32,246 nt of DNA from JAQIBY01 sp034658655 (lineage in GTDB: Bacteria > Bacteroidota > Bacteroidia > Bacteroidales > ML635J-15): the NCBI GenBank assembly GCA_034658655.1, contig JAYEFQ010000137.1, forward strand, positions 1-32,246, given 5' to 3'. Under the pieces are notes generated by a model. That model did no database searches. It had not been told where the DNA came from and was given only the letters and a program-made list of their open reading frames with translations. Position 1 is the first letter of the stretch, and each line of letters opens with the position of its first letter. Made by a program: the position numbers and the translations under genes. Below are positions 15,614 to 24,347 of the stretch, one piece after another.

Positions 15614-17671
15614 CTAAATAGGACGAAGTTTCACGCGAGGCAAATCAACAAAGACAGTGGTTCCGTTATCTTCAGATGACTCAATAGAAATTTCACCTTG
15701 CATTGCTTCAACTGCCATTTTACAAAAAGCGAGGCCCAAACCATGAGATGAAAAAGCTTTATCAGCTTTTGGTTTACTTTTATACGCATCAAAAATTGTT
15801 TCATGGACATCCTTAGGAATTCCCGACCCTTGATCAGAAATGGCAAGGCGCAATGCCGGCGAAAGATTCAATATGGAATTATCAGCTGAAATACAAATTT
15901 CTGTATTAGACTCTGAATACTTAATTGCATTATCCAAAAGATTATTTACCACCCTAACAAACAAACCTTTATCAGCGTAAATTACAAAATGTGCCTTAAC
16001 ATCAATTACAATATTTATTTGTTTTACCTTCGCCTGATATAACACATAATTTCTACTCTCATTTAATACATCAATAAGGCGCAAACCCTCTATATTTACA
16101 GGCATTCCGGCAGTCTCAAGTCGTCTAATATCCAACAAATTGTACACTAAAAGCTGCATTCGGTTAGTTGACTCTCGAATAATATGAACAAAGTTTTCAT
16201 CAGGTTCTTTAATTACTTCTGTCAAATGTAAAATTGTCCCAATAGGAGCTTTTAAATCATGAATTAACATATGTGACAATTTCTCTTGATAACGTTGTAA
16301 TTGCTCCATTTCTTGATTGCGAGATTCAATTTTAATTGCCTGAGTTTTCAATTCCTGATTTTGATTTTCTAAAGTTTCAGTACGCTGAATTACCTTATCC
16401 TCCAAATGTTTATTTAAACTCCTCAATCTCATCGCCAATTGCAAACTGTGCTTTCTCTCCATTAAAGAATCACTCATAAGATAAGACTCCTGAATAATTA
16501 CGAAAAAGAACAATCCCAAATGTGCAATAAAAACAAACTGTATAATATTTAAAGCAAGAAGCACATCATTTATACCGAAAAGCACAACAATAAACAAAGC
16601 AATAAGCATATAAGTACTTCCCTTTCGATTTCTAATAACAGCGAGGCCAACTACATAAAATAAAATGTATAAAGCCGTTAATCCTAACAAGAAACTGTAG
16701 ATATAAATAAAGCGACTAATTAAATCGGTTGAGAAAAAAACGATAAAAACAAACACCAATACATAGGCTACCGTGAAAGCTTGAATAACAATCTTTTTAT
16801 TTTCTTTTGGATACAGCTCCCTTAAATAATACAAAAATAATAAAGGGATACAATATGAACTAATGTAACTCAATTTAAGTAAGGCAGCAAAACTCAAATT
16901 AGGAATTGCGTAATAAATAATGCGACCTTCGTTGGTAAGTGTCAGAAAAAACACAAAAAACACAATCATTGAAAATAATAAGCGCTTCCGATTCCAAACA
17001 ACCAAACTTGAAATAAAATTATGCAGAAAAATCATTAAAAGTATCCCTGCAATTAATAGACTCCAAAATATATGATTAAAATATCGTTGTACGATTACTG
17101 ATGTTTTTCCAAATTTCACAAAATCACGGATTCCACCACTATCAAAATGAAAATTTGAAACATGTACAACTACATGATATACATATACTCCGTTTTGATA
17201 TTCAGCGTTATCGAGAAACGCCATTCGATTATAAAATGCAGGAACACTTGTTTCTGCGGTTTCCCCTGCCCTACCTTGTTTCATGCATAACAATCCATTC
17301 ACAAACAAATGCATACTTGTAGCTACAGGCTTTACATTTAATACGAAATTTTCAGAGGGCGCATCTAAAATAATTTTCAAATAATACGTCCCAAATCCGT
17401 GCGCAGGAAAACTTGTATCGGCATGTGCATTATTCCAGATACCAGGAACTTGCATTTCGACTAAACTCAAAGCGGTATCTTTTTGATAAAAGTCTGCTGG
17501 TAAATGCTTACCCCAATAAAACAACCACTCTCCATCAACTGCTACAATAGGCTCTTCAGAAAAATCCCAACCTCGCAAATCCAATACTCCGGAGTTCACA
17601 GAATAGGCATCAGAAGCATTAGTATTTAACTGAAACAACAAACATAATATGACAACAAAAGTGGCTCTCAT
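15614..17671 (-). CDS. 7TMR-DISM sensor histidine kinase (orphan)
   Basis: A 685-residue membrane histidine kinase. A signal peptide (about 1-19) leads into a periplasmic jelly-roll-like region of the 7TMR-DISM extracellular type (about 25-190, with VDGEWLFYWGKHLP and FGTYYLKI). Seven or so hydrophobic helices follow (about 200-400), then a coiled coil (about 405-465). The HisKA H-box is MLIHDLKAPIGT with phospho-acceptor H471. The HATPase_c boxes are NLLDNAIKYS (N), ISDQGSGIP (G1) and SSHGLGLAFCKMAVE (G2). No response regulator is next to it, so it is an orphan kinase. It is convergent with rho and divergent from thrS. The signal is unknown; carbohydrate-like ligands have been proposed for such extracellular domains. 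Confidence 0.85.
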   Translation of the reverse strand: MRATFVVILCLLFQLNTNASDAYSVNSGVLDLRGWDFSEEPIVAVDGEWLFYWGKHLPADFYQKDTALSLVEMQVPGIWNNAHADTSFPAHGFGTYYLKIILDAPSENFVLNVKPVATSMHLFVNGLLCMKQGRAGETAETSVPAFYNRMAFLDNAEYQNGVYVYHVVVHVSNFHFDSGGIRDFVKFGKTSVIVQRYFNHIFWSLLIAGILLMIFLHNFISSLVVWNRKRLLFSMIVFFVFFLTLTNEGRIIYYAIPNLSFAALLKLSYISSYCIPLLFLYYLRELYPKENKKIVIQAFTVAYVLVFVFIVFFSTDLISRFIYIYSFLLGLTALYILFYVVGLAVIRNRKGSTYMLIALFIVVLFGINDVLLALNIIQFVFIAHLGLFFFVIIQESYLMSDSLMERKHSLQLAMRLRSLNKHLEDKVIQRTETLENQNQELKTQAIKIESRNQEMEQLQRYQEKLSHMLIHDLKAPIGTILHLTEVIKEPDENFVHIIRESTNRMQLLVYNLLDIRRLETAGMPVNIEGLRLIDVLNESRNYVLYQAKVKQINIVIDVKAHFVIYADKGLFVRVVNNLLDNAIKYSESNTEICISADNSILNLSPALRLAISDQGSGIPKDVHETIFDAYKSKPKADKAFSSHGLGLAFCKMAVEAMQGEISIESSEDNGTTVFVDLPRVKLRPI

Positions 17672-17779
17672 TCAGCAGCTAAAATAAAAAATAATTCTGA
17701 CATTAAACACATTATCGATTTAAAACAACAAATATTAAAAATATCACTCACCTTTCAACAAAACAGCGCATTTCCCTGT

Positions 17780-17809
17780 TTGCAGTTTAACTTAAAGATT
17801 GTATTTTTG
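17780..17809 (+). promoter_or_regulatory. Promoter of the thrS-infC-rpmI-rplT cluster
   Basis: TTG (17780-17782) and TATTTTTG (17802-17809) are spaced by 19 nt, a full match to the Bacteroidota consensus. The thrS ATG follows only 12 nt later, so no long T-box-like or autoregulatory leader is possible from this promoter. Confidence 0.7.
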
Positions 17810-17821
17810 TAAAAATTTTGA

Positions 17822-19765
17822 ATGATGATTAATATAACACTACCTGACAATTCCGTTCGTGAGTATCCAGAAGCACTCACCGGGATGGATATTGCAAAAG
17901 ATATCAGCCCACGCCTCGCGAAAGAGGTTTTATCCATCACAGTGAATGATGAAATATGGGATTTAACCCGCATTATTAATACAGATGCACACATTAAATT
18001 ACATAAATTTGATGATGAGGAAGGAAAATTGGCTTTTTGGCATTCTTCCGCTCACCTAATGGCCGAAGCACTAGAAAAGCTTTATCCTGGCATTAAACTA
18101 GGCATTGGTCCAAGTATTGACAATGGGTTCTATTATGATGTTGATTTACCAGAAGGAACCACAATTTCTGAAAACGATTTTCCAAAAATCGAAAAAACCA
18201 TGCTAGAATTAGCACGGCAGAAAAATGATTATATCCGTAAAGAAACGCCTAAAGATGAAGCACTCAAACACTACACTGAAAAAGACGATGAATATAAAAT
18301 AGAGCTCATACAAGATCTCGAAGACGGAACAATTACATTTTATACTCAGGGGAACTTTACAGATTTATGTCGTGGTCCGCACTTGCCCAGCACCGGTTTA
18401 ATTAAAGCAATAAAACTAATGAATATTGCTGGTGCATACTGGCGCGGTGATGAAAAAAATAAACAATTAACCCGTATTTATGGGATCTCGTTTCCAAAAC
18501 AAAAACTATTGGAAGAATATCTCGTTTTTCTGGAAGAAGCAAAAAAACGTGACCACAGAAAAATTGGAAAAGAACTTGAGCTTTTTACATTTTCACAAAC
18601 CGTTGGTATGGGGCTTCCGTTATGGTTGCCACGAGGCACTGATTTAAGAACCCGCCTCGAAGATTTTCTCAAAAAAGAACTGCGTCGTCGCGGATACCAA
18701 ATGGTAATCTCTCCACATATCGGTGATATCAACCTTTATAAAACATCCGGACACTATTATAAATACGCCGAAGATTCTTTCCGCCCAATTACAACACCAC
18801 AAGAAGGCGAAGAATTTATGCTAAAACCCATGAACTGTCCACATCATGTTGAGATGTTCAAGTTTTATCAATATTCCTATCGTGATTTACCTGTGCGCAT
18901 GGCAGAATTTGGAACCGTATATAGATATGAACAACATGGAGAACTTCACGGATTAACCCGCGTGCGCTCATTCACCCAAGATGATGCCCATGTTTTTTGT
19001 CGCCCTGATCAACTAAAGGAAGAGTTCAAAGCTATCATTGATTTAGTATTCTATATTTTCAAAATCTTTGACTTCAAGGAATTTACCTCCCAGATTTCAT
19101 TAAGGGATCCGGATAATCATGAAAAATATATCGGGACAGATGAAAATTGGGACAAAGCAGAAAAGGCAATACAAGAAGCGGTAGAAGAAAAAAATCTCAA
19201 AACCGTAGTAGAATATGGCGAAGCGGCATTTTACGGACCGAAACTTGATTTCATTGTAAAAGATGCACTTGGCAGAAGCTGGCAACTAGGAACCGTTCAA
19301 ATCGACTACAATTTACCTGAACGTTTTGAATTGAAATACAAAGGGAGTGACAATGAAAATCACCAGCCAATAATGATTCACCGCGCAATTTTCGGCTCAA
19401 TGGAACGATTTATTGCTGTAATGATAGAGCATACAGCAGGAAAATTCCCGTTGTGGCTAACTCCAGATCAAGCGGTAATACTACCAATTAGTGAGAAATT
19501 TAATGATTATGCAAAAAAAGTTTCAGAATTGCTAAATAATTACGATATTCGCAGCCTAATTGATGATCGCAACGAAAAAATTGGCAGAAAGATACGCGAC
19601 AATGAATTAAAACGCATACCTTATCTGCTTATTGTTGGTGAAAACGAAGCAGAAAACGGCACAATCTCTGTCAGAAGACAAGGTGAAGGAGATCAAGGCG
19701 TTGTAAGCATTGAAGCATTTGCGAAAATGGTCAATCAAGACGTAAAAACAGAATTAGATTATTAG
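17822..19765 (+). CDS. thrS: Threonyl-tRNA synthetase
   Basis: A 647-residue class II aminoacyl-tRNA synthetase that charges tRNA-Thr. The N-terminal TGS domain (about 1-62) is followed by the editing domain with the HxxxH motif HSSAH (74-78) and the CRGPH segment. The catalytic core has the zinc cysteine in NCPHH (C339), motif 2 (YRYEQHGELHGLTRVRSFTQDDAH) and motif 3 (IHRAIFGSMERFIAVMIEH). The anticodon-binding domain is at the C-terminus. Length is normal for the family. Two adjacent ATG codons (17822, 17825) are possible starts. It is first in the conserved thrS-infC-rpmI-rplT order. Confidence 0.97.
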   Translation: MMINITLPDNSVREYPEALTGMDIAKDISPRLAKEVLSITVNDEIWDLTRIINTDAHIKLHKFDDEEGKLAFWHSSAHLMAEALEKLYPGIKLGIGPSIDNGFYYDVDLPEGTTISENDFPKIEKTMLELARQKNDYIRKETPKDEALKHYTEKDDEYKIELIQDLEDGTITFYTQGNFTDLCRGPHLPSTGLIKAIKLMNIAGAYWRGDEKNKQLTRIYGISFPKQKLLEEYLVFLEEAKKRDHRKIGKELELFTFSQTVGMGLPLWLPRGTDLRTRLEDFLKKELRRRGYQMVISPHIGDINLYKTSGHYYKYAEDSFRPITTPQEGEEFMLKPMNCPHHVEMFKFYQYSYRDLPVRMAEFGTVYRYEQHGELHGLTRVRSFTQDDAHVFCRPDQLKEEFKAIIDLVFYIFKIFDFKEFTSQISLRDPDNHEKYIGTDENWDKAEKAIQEAVEEKNLKTVVEYGEAAFYGPKLDFIVKDALGRSWQLGTVQIDYNLPERFELKYKGSDNENHQPIMIHRAIFGSMERFIAVMIEHTAGKFPLWLTPDQAVILPISEKFNDYAKKVSELLNNYDIRSLIDDRNEKIGRKIRDNELKRIPYLLIVGENEAENGTISVRRQGEGDQGVVSIEAFAKMVNQDVKTELDY

Positions 19766-19787
19766 TTTTTTTAGTATAAATCAAAAT

Positions 19788-19796
19788 AAAGGAGGA
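19788..19796 (+). promoter_or_regulatory. Strong Shine-Dalgarno of infC that points to an AUA start
   Basis: AAAGGAGGAA closely matches the anti-Shine-Dalgarno, which is rare in this phylum. It is followed by 9 nt and then ATA at 19805. The in-frame stop TAA at 19787-19789 lies just upstream, so no earlier start exists. Confidence 0.75.
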
Positions 19797-19804
19797 ACCT
19801 AGCT

Positions 19805-20368
19805 ATAGGAAAAAAAAGACATAATCCAAGAAAGAGAGACAGAGGTCCATCGTATCGAATTAATGATGAAATTCGAGTACCAGCAGTGCGTCTGGTTGGT
19901 GACAATATTAATGAACCCGGAGTTTATAGTACGCGGGACGCATTACGCATCACTGACGAATTAGGATTAGACTTAATTGAGATTTCACCAAAAGCGGATC
20001 CACCAGTTTGCAAAGCAGATGACTATCAAAAGTTTTTGTATCAGCAAAAGAAGAAACAAAAACAAATGAAAGCCAATACGGTAAAAATGGTGGTTAAAGA
20101 AGTTCGCTTTGGACCTAACACGGATGATCATGATTATAATTTCAAATTTAATCATGCAAAAAAATTCCTGCAGGATGGTGCAAAAGTTAAAGCGTTTGTG
20201 TTTTTCAAAGGTCGGTCTATCTTATTTAAAGAACAAGGTGAGATTCTTTTACTGAGATTGGCACAAGATCTCGAGGAGTACGGAAAAGTCGATCAGTTAC
20301 CAAAGTTAGAAGGAAAACGAATGATTATGTTTTTCTCTCCTAAGGTAACATCCAAAAATAAGAAGTAA
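19805..20368 (+). CDS. infC: Translation initiation factor IF-3 with an AUA start codon
   Basis: Read from ATA at 19805 the product has 187 residues. It starts (M)GKKRHNPRKRDRGPSYRIN and continues with the conserved IF-3 N-domain (DEIRVPAVRLVGDN), the basic linker (LYQQKKKQKQMKA) and the C-domain (KEVRFGPNTDDHDYNFK, VKAFVFFKGRSI). The frame holds no ATG, GTG or TTG between the upstream stop (19787) and a GTG at 19886. That GTG would remove the conserved YRIN segment. A perfect SD sits 9 nt before the ATA. IF-3 is known to discriminate against unusual start codons and to repress its own AUU-started mRNA in E. coli and others; AUA fits the same logic. Sits between thrS and rpmI. Confidence 0.93.
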   Translation: MGKKRHNPRKRDRGPSYRINDEIRVPAVRLVGDNINEPGVYSTRDALRITDELGLDLIEISPKADPPVCKADDYQKFLYQQKKKQKQMKANTVKMVVKEVRFGPNTDDHDYNFKFNHAKKFLQDGAKVKAFVFFKGRSILFKEQGEILLLRLAQDLEEYGKVDQLPKLEGKRMIMFFSPKVTSKNKK

Positions 20369-20396
20369 CTATTTTTTTAATCAAAACAAGTGGTAT

Positions 20397-20594
20397 ATGC
20401 CTAAGATGAAAACAAAATCCGGTGCAAAGAAAAGATTCCAAATCACCGGAAGTGGGAAAATTAAGAGAAAACATGCGTACAAAAGCCACATTTTGACCAA
20501 AAAGTCAAAAAAGCGCAAACGCAAATTGGGACATTTCACAACCGTTGATAAAACTGCTGTAAACAGTGTTAAACATCAATTGGGTATGAAATAA
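20397..20594 (+). CDS. rpmI: 50S ribosomal protein L35
   Basis: A 65-residue, strongly basic protein (MPKMKTKSGAKKRFQITGSG...). The N-terminal MPKMKTKSGAKKRF is diagnostic of L35, and length is as expected. It starts 28 nt after infC and lies before rplT in the standard IF3-L35-L20 order, where L20 is known in other bacteria to control the operon. Confidence 0.97.
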   Translation: MPKMKTKSGAKKRFQITGSGKIKRKHAYKSHILTKKSKKRKRKLGHFTTVDKTAVNSVKHQLGMK

Positions 20595-20644
20595 TCCCCT
20601 CATTTAATTTTCAAAACTAAGTTATTAACCTGGTTTAGCTGAAA

Positions 20645-20672
20645 GATTCATTTAGTAGATGGACGCTGAATC
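20645..20672 (+). promoter_or_regulatory. Weak hairpin in the rpmI-rplT gap
   Basis: GATTCA (20645-20650) and TGAATC (20667-20672) can form a 6 bp stem in the 93 nt between rpmI and rplT. It ends 15 nt before the rplT ATG. L20 represses its own operon in other bacteria by binding mRNA, so a role is conceivable but unproven. Confidence 0.25.
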
Positions 20673-20687
20673 ACAAAACAAAAAATT

Positions 20688-21035
20688 ATGCCAAGAAGTG
20701 TAAATGCAGTAGCCTCAAGAGCTCGCAGAAGAAAAGTACTGAAACAAACAAAAGGATATTTCGGTGCACGTAAAAACGTTTGGACGGTTGCAAAAAACAG
20801 CTATGAAAAAGCATTATGTTATGCATACCGTGATCGCAAAGCGAAAAAACGCACATTCAGAAGACTGTGGATACAACGTATCAACGCAGCTTCAAGACTC
20901 CATGGAATGTCCTACTCACAATTTATGGGTGGTATTCACAAACACGGAATTGAATTAAACCGTAAAGTACTTGCCGACCTCGCAATGAATGATCCAAAAG
21001 CATTCAAAGAAATTGCGAAAATAGTTAAAAAATAA
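20688..21035 (+). CDS. rplT: 50S ribosomal protein L20
   Basis: A 115-residue basic protein that is needed for early 50S assembly. MPRSVNAVASRARRRKVLKQTKGYFG is the typical L20 start, and RDRKAKKRTFRRLWIQRINAASR is its conserved rRNA-binding helix region. Length is normal (about 114-119). It is the last gene of the cluster and is followed by a strong intrinsic terminator. Confidence 0.97.
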   Translation: MPRSVNAVASRARRRKVLKQTKGYFGARKNVWTVAKNSYEKALCYAYRDRKAKKRTFRRLWIQRINAASRLHGMSYSQFMGGIHKHGIELNRKVLADLAMNDPKAFKEIAKIVKK

Positions 21036-21055
21036 TACAACTACATAAAATAATT

Positions 21056-21090
21056 AAAGCTGTTCGCTGATAGGCGGACAGCTTTTTTTA
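21056..21090 (+). terminator. Intrinsic terminator of the rplT operon
   Basis: AAAGCTGTTCGC and GGCGGACAGCTTT pair around TGATA in a long stem and are followed by TTTTTTT. It ends the translation cluster 20 nt after rplT. Confidence 0.9.
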
Positions 21091-21157
21091 TGTGCTCTTT
21101 CACACAATCCTTAACATAATATTCAGATTTTTAAAACGCAAATCAATACATTTTTTA

Positions 21158-21165
21158 TACCTTTG
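21158..21165 (+). promoter_or_regulatory. Candidate -7 box of dapB
   Basis: TACCTTTG matches TAnnTTTG and lies 6 nt before the ATG at 21172. It overlaps an upstream in-frame TTG (21163), which speaks against that TTG as start. Transcription would begin at or just before the ATG. Confidence 0.5.
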
Positions 21166-21171
21166 AATGCT

Positions 21172-21894
21172 ATGAAAATTGCAATTATCGGATACGGGAA
21201 AATGGGACAGATGGTTGAAACCATCAGCCTTGAGCATGGGCATGAAATTGTGCTAATTATTGACAAAGCCAATCAACATGATTTAAACACGGAAAATTTA
21301 AGTCAGGTTGATGCGGCAATTGATTTCAGTACACCCGATTCTGCGTTTGAAAATATCATAACATGTATTGAGGCAAATACACCAATTGTTTCAGGAACAA
21401 CTGGCTGGTTAAACAAAAAATCAGAAGTAGAAGCCGCCTGTAAGTTACAAAATGCAAGTTTTTTGTACGCATCAAACTTTAGCATTGGTGTGAATTTATT
21501 GTTTGCAATGAATCAAAAACTCGCCAATTTGATGAACGGCTTTGATAATTATCATTGTGAAATTAAAGAGACACATCACATCCAGAAACTCGATACACCT
21601 AGCGGCACGGCAATTTCACTAGCAAATGATATTTTGAAAAATATTCAACGTTTAGACAAATGGGAACTCCATGAAAATACAGAAATAAAACAAGCTGATT
21701 TACCAATTACCGCAATTCGCGAAGGAAAAGTAACCGGAAAACATACGATAATATACGATAGTAACGTTGATACCATCAGCCTTAGTCATGAAGCAAAAAA
21801 TCGCAAAGGATTTGCGTTCGGAGCTGTCATGGCGGCAGAATTTATTAAAGATAAAAAAGGAATATTTACCATGCAAGATATGCTTGCAATTTAA
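21172..21894 (+). CDS. dapB: 4-hydroxy-tetrahydrodipicolinate reductase
   Basis: A 240-residue NAD(P)H-dependent reductase of the lysine/diaminopimelate pathway. The N-terminal MKIAIIGYGKMGQMVE holds the GxGxMG nucleotide-binding loop. IDFSTPDSAF, the SGTTGW motif, ASNFSIGVNLLF and EIKETHHIQKLDTPSGTA (catalytic His and Lys region) are all family signatures. The start is the ATG at 21172, because a TTG at 21163 lies within the -7 promoter box. It is short compared with E. coli DapB (273), as usual for Bacteroidota. The following genes lepB, lepB-like and wbqC-like are closely spaced, so an operon is likely. Confidence 0.95.
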   Translation: MKIAIIGYGKMGQMVETISLEHGHEIVLIIDKANQHDLNTENLSQVDAAIDFSTPDSAFENIITCIEANTPIVSGTTGWLNKKSEVEAACKLQNASFLYASNFSIGVNLLFAMNQKLANLMNGFDNYHCEIKETHHIQKLDTPSGTAISLANDILKNIQRLDKWELHENTEIKQADLPITAIREGKVTGKHTIIYDSNVDTISLSHEAKNRKGFAFGAVMAAEFIKDKKGIFTMQDMLAI

Positions 21895-21905
21895 AACAAA
21901 ACATC

Positions 21906-23486
21906 ATGAATAAAATCAAATCAATTTGGAAAAACCGCTATTTCCGCTTTGCGCTAGTAAGCACATTGTATCTTTTAGGGGTCATTTGGCTCGGTGGATA
22001 CTGGTGGCTAATTGGCGAACTCGTAATCATTGATCTTTACATTACAAGAAAAGTCAGATGGGCATTTTGGAAACCCAAGAAAAATAAAAAATACAATTTT
22101 ATTCATAAAAAAGCCTTAGAATGGACTGATGCAATTATTTTTGCGGTAATTGCCGCATCGGTTATTCGCATGTTTTTCTTTGAGGCATTCACAATTCCAA
22201 CAGCATCTATGGAAAAATCTATGCTTCGAGGCGATTATTTATTTGTTTCAAAACTTGCTTACGGCCCCAGAAAACCAATGACTCCCCTATCCTTTCCTTT
22301 CGTGCATCATACCCTGCCATTATCGAAAACGAAAAAATCCTATTCAATGGCAATTCAAAAGCCGTATGAGCGAATGATAGGTTTCGGAAAAGTCAAAAGA
22401 AATGATGTGGTTGTTTTTAACTTTCCTTCAGGTGACACCGTTTGTCTCGAACAACAAGACAGAGATTACTATGATATCATCAGAGAAAATGCCCACACGA
22501 TGAAATCGTATGATACTCAGGCGAATAATGATTCTACCATGAAAAATCAATTAAAGAATTCTGAGTTTTACTATCAAGTGGCATATATTATTTTTCATCC
22601 GCAACGAAATCCGTCTTTTCACACAAATCAACTTATACAAGAAGCCGCAAGTCATTTAAGAAATTACGACAAAACCTTTTATAATACGCATGGTAATGTC
22701 CAAAAATCAGATGAAATATATTGGAAACACTCCCGTCAATTGGCTTGGGATACATATCAAATTATTTCACGACCTGTGGACAAACGGGAAAATTACATTA
22801 AGCGCTGTGTTGGAGTTCCCGGCGATAGTTTAGAAATCCGTGATGGATATTTATTCGTAAATGGTGAAAACCAAAAAGTGTTTAATGGAGTTCAGTACAA
22901 TTATGAAATGATAACTGACGGCACAAAGCTTACTAACGAAATGCTGAATCGCATGAATATTGATTCTGAAGATGCCTATGCACAAGGCAGAGGTGTTTAT
23001 CTTCCATTAACGAAAGAAAATTTCCAGAACTTCAAATCGGTACATTTTGTGAATTCAATTACTCGACTTACGAAATACGATGGTGCACGAAATTACCGGG
23101 TTTTCCCGCATGACAAGCAATATAATTGGAACGAAGATTGGTTTGGTCCACTTTATGTTCCGCAAGCAGGTAATACAATACAGCTTGACACCTATATTTT
23201 ACCATTGTATGAACGTATTATCGGATATTATGAGAAAAATGAGTTGGAAGTTAAAGATGACGAAATTTACATTAATGGCGAAATTGCTGATTCATATACG
23301 TTTAAAATGAATTATTACTGGTTAATGGGTGACAATCGCCACAATTCATTAGACAGTAGATTTTGGGGATTTGTCCCTGAAAACCACGTGGTCGGAAAAG
23401 GTTCACTGATATGGTTATCGCTTGACAAATCTGAGACATTCCCAAAAAACATTCGATGGAAGCGATTATTTACACGTGTCAAATAA
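21906..23486 (+). CDS. lepB: Signal peptidase I (long Bacteroidota form)
   Basis: A 526-residue membrane-anchored leader peptidase. Hydrophobic segments near residues 14-40 and 75-95 anchor it. The catalytic serine is S101 in PTASMEKSM and the catalytic lysine is K299 in NYIKRCVGVPGD. Box E is MGDNRHNSLDSRFWGFVP near the C-terminus. The ~200 residues between the two catalytic residues hold an insertion that makes it far longer than E. coli LepB (324); such long forms are typical of this phylum. It removes signal peptides of exported proteins at the outer face of the inner membrane. It follows dapB by 11 nt. Confidence 0.93.
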   Translation: MNKIKSIWKNRYFRFALVSTLYLLGVIWLGGYWWLIGELVIIDLYITRKVRWAFWKPKKNKKYNFIHKKALEWTDAIIFAVIAASVIRMFFFEAFTIPTASMEKSMLRGDYLFVSKLAYGPRKPMTPLSFPFVHHTLPLSKTKKSYSMAIQKPYERMIGFGKVKRNDVVVFNFPSGDTVCLEQQDRDYYDIIRENAHTMKSYDTQANNDSTMKNQLKNSEFYYQVAYIIFHPQRNPSFHTNQLIQEAASHLRNYDKTFYNTHGNVQKSDEIYWKHSRQLAWDTYQIISRPVDKRENYIKRCVGVPGDSLEIRDGYLFVNGENQKVFNGVQYNYEMITDGTKLTNEMLNRMNIDSEDAYAQGRGVYLPLTKENFQNFKSVHFVNSITRLTKYDGARNYRVFPHDKQYNWNEDWFGPLYVPQAGNTIQLDTYILPLYERIIGYYEKNELEVKDDEIYINGEIADSYTFKMNYYWLMGDNRHNSLDSRFWGFVPENHVVGKGSLIWLSLDKSETFPKNIRWKRLFTRVK

Positions 23487-23510
23487 TCATTCATTTCAAA
23501 ACGCTTTATC

Positions 23511-24347
23511 ATGAAAAAACGGACATGGATAATCCTTGCCCTAATCATCGCAGGCATACTGTTTTTATTCAATCAGTACAAGCTTGTTAAGATAAATGAT
23601 AATGCAATGCTTCCTCAACATGAACAAGGGAAAAGGCTGCTGATAAAAAAACAGAAAGCATCTGAACTAGCTCAAAAACAGGTAATTGCATTTTATGACC
23701 CGTCAAGTTCAGATAAAGCAATTAATAAGAAACCGATTAAAGTATCCCGATTAATTGCCCTTCCAGGTGATACGCTGTTAATTTATGAAAAAACGGTTTA
23801 TGTCAACGGAGAACAAGTGAATATTGATGCTCCTGTTTTCATGAAATATAGAATCAGTACAGCTCTATATTTTGATAAAAATCAATTAATTGATATGCCA
23901 CATGATGCATTTCATGAACTTGTGAAAAATATAGCGTATGAAATGCATTGTAGCCCAACAACAGCTGCTGAAATAGGTCGTTTAGACGGTGTTACAGCAG
24001 TGCATTTAAAATGGGATTTACGAAGACAAGCCTCCTACGACATTTTCCCAATCAGCCAGTACCTACCATGGAATAAAGACTATTTCGGACCATTAGTTAT
24101 CCCAAAAAAGGGAGCAACAAGCTCACTAGACTTCCGCAATTTTGATGTATATAAGCGGATTATTAATGTGTATGAAGACGAACAAAGTTTTGTCCGTTCA
24201 CAAAAAATTTATATTAATGACGAGAGCGTGAAAAATTACAAATTCAAACAGAATTATTATTTTGTAATTAATGATAACAGAGACTTGCCAAATGATTCAC
24301 GCGATTTTGGACTGCTCCCTGAAAATCATATCATAGGAGGCAAATAA
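23511..24347 (+). CDS. S26 signal peptidase-like protein lacking both catalytic residues
   Basis: A 278-residue paralogue of signal peptidase I directly after lepB (24 nt gap). One N-terminal membrane segment is present (about 5-20). The fold signatures remain: LIALPGDTLLI, VYVNGEQV, a YLPWNKDYFGPLVIPKKG block resembling the one in LepB, and a C-terminal DNRDLPNDSRDFGLLPENHIIGGK. The serine-bearing SM motif is replaced by NAMLP (A32), and the lysine of the KR-VPGD motif is replaced by serine (VSRLIALPGD, S79). It should therefore be proteolytically inactive as a Ser/Lys peptidase. A scaffold or regulatory role with LepB is plausible but unproven. Its stop overlaps the next ATG by one base (TAATG). 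Confidence 0.85.
   Translation: MKKRTWIILALIIAGILFLFNQYKLVKINDNAMLPQHEQGKRLLIKKQKASELAQKQVIAFYDPSSSDKAINKKPIKVSRLIALPGDTLLIYEKTVYVNGEQVNIDAPVFMKYRISTALYFDKNQLIDMPHDAFHELVKNIAYEMHCSPTTAAEIGRLDGVTAVHLKWDLRRQASYDIFPISQYLPWNKDYFGPLVIPKKGATSSLDFRNFDVYKRIINVYEDEQSFVRSQKIYINDESVKNYKFKQNYYFVINDNRDLPNDSRDFGLLPENHIIGGK

Noticed and set aside
19886..20368. infC starting at GTG 19886
   Set aside because: It would delete the conserved IF-3 N-terminal strand and leave the strong Shine-Dalgarno 90 nt away.
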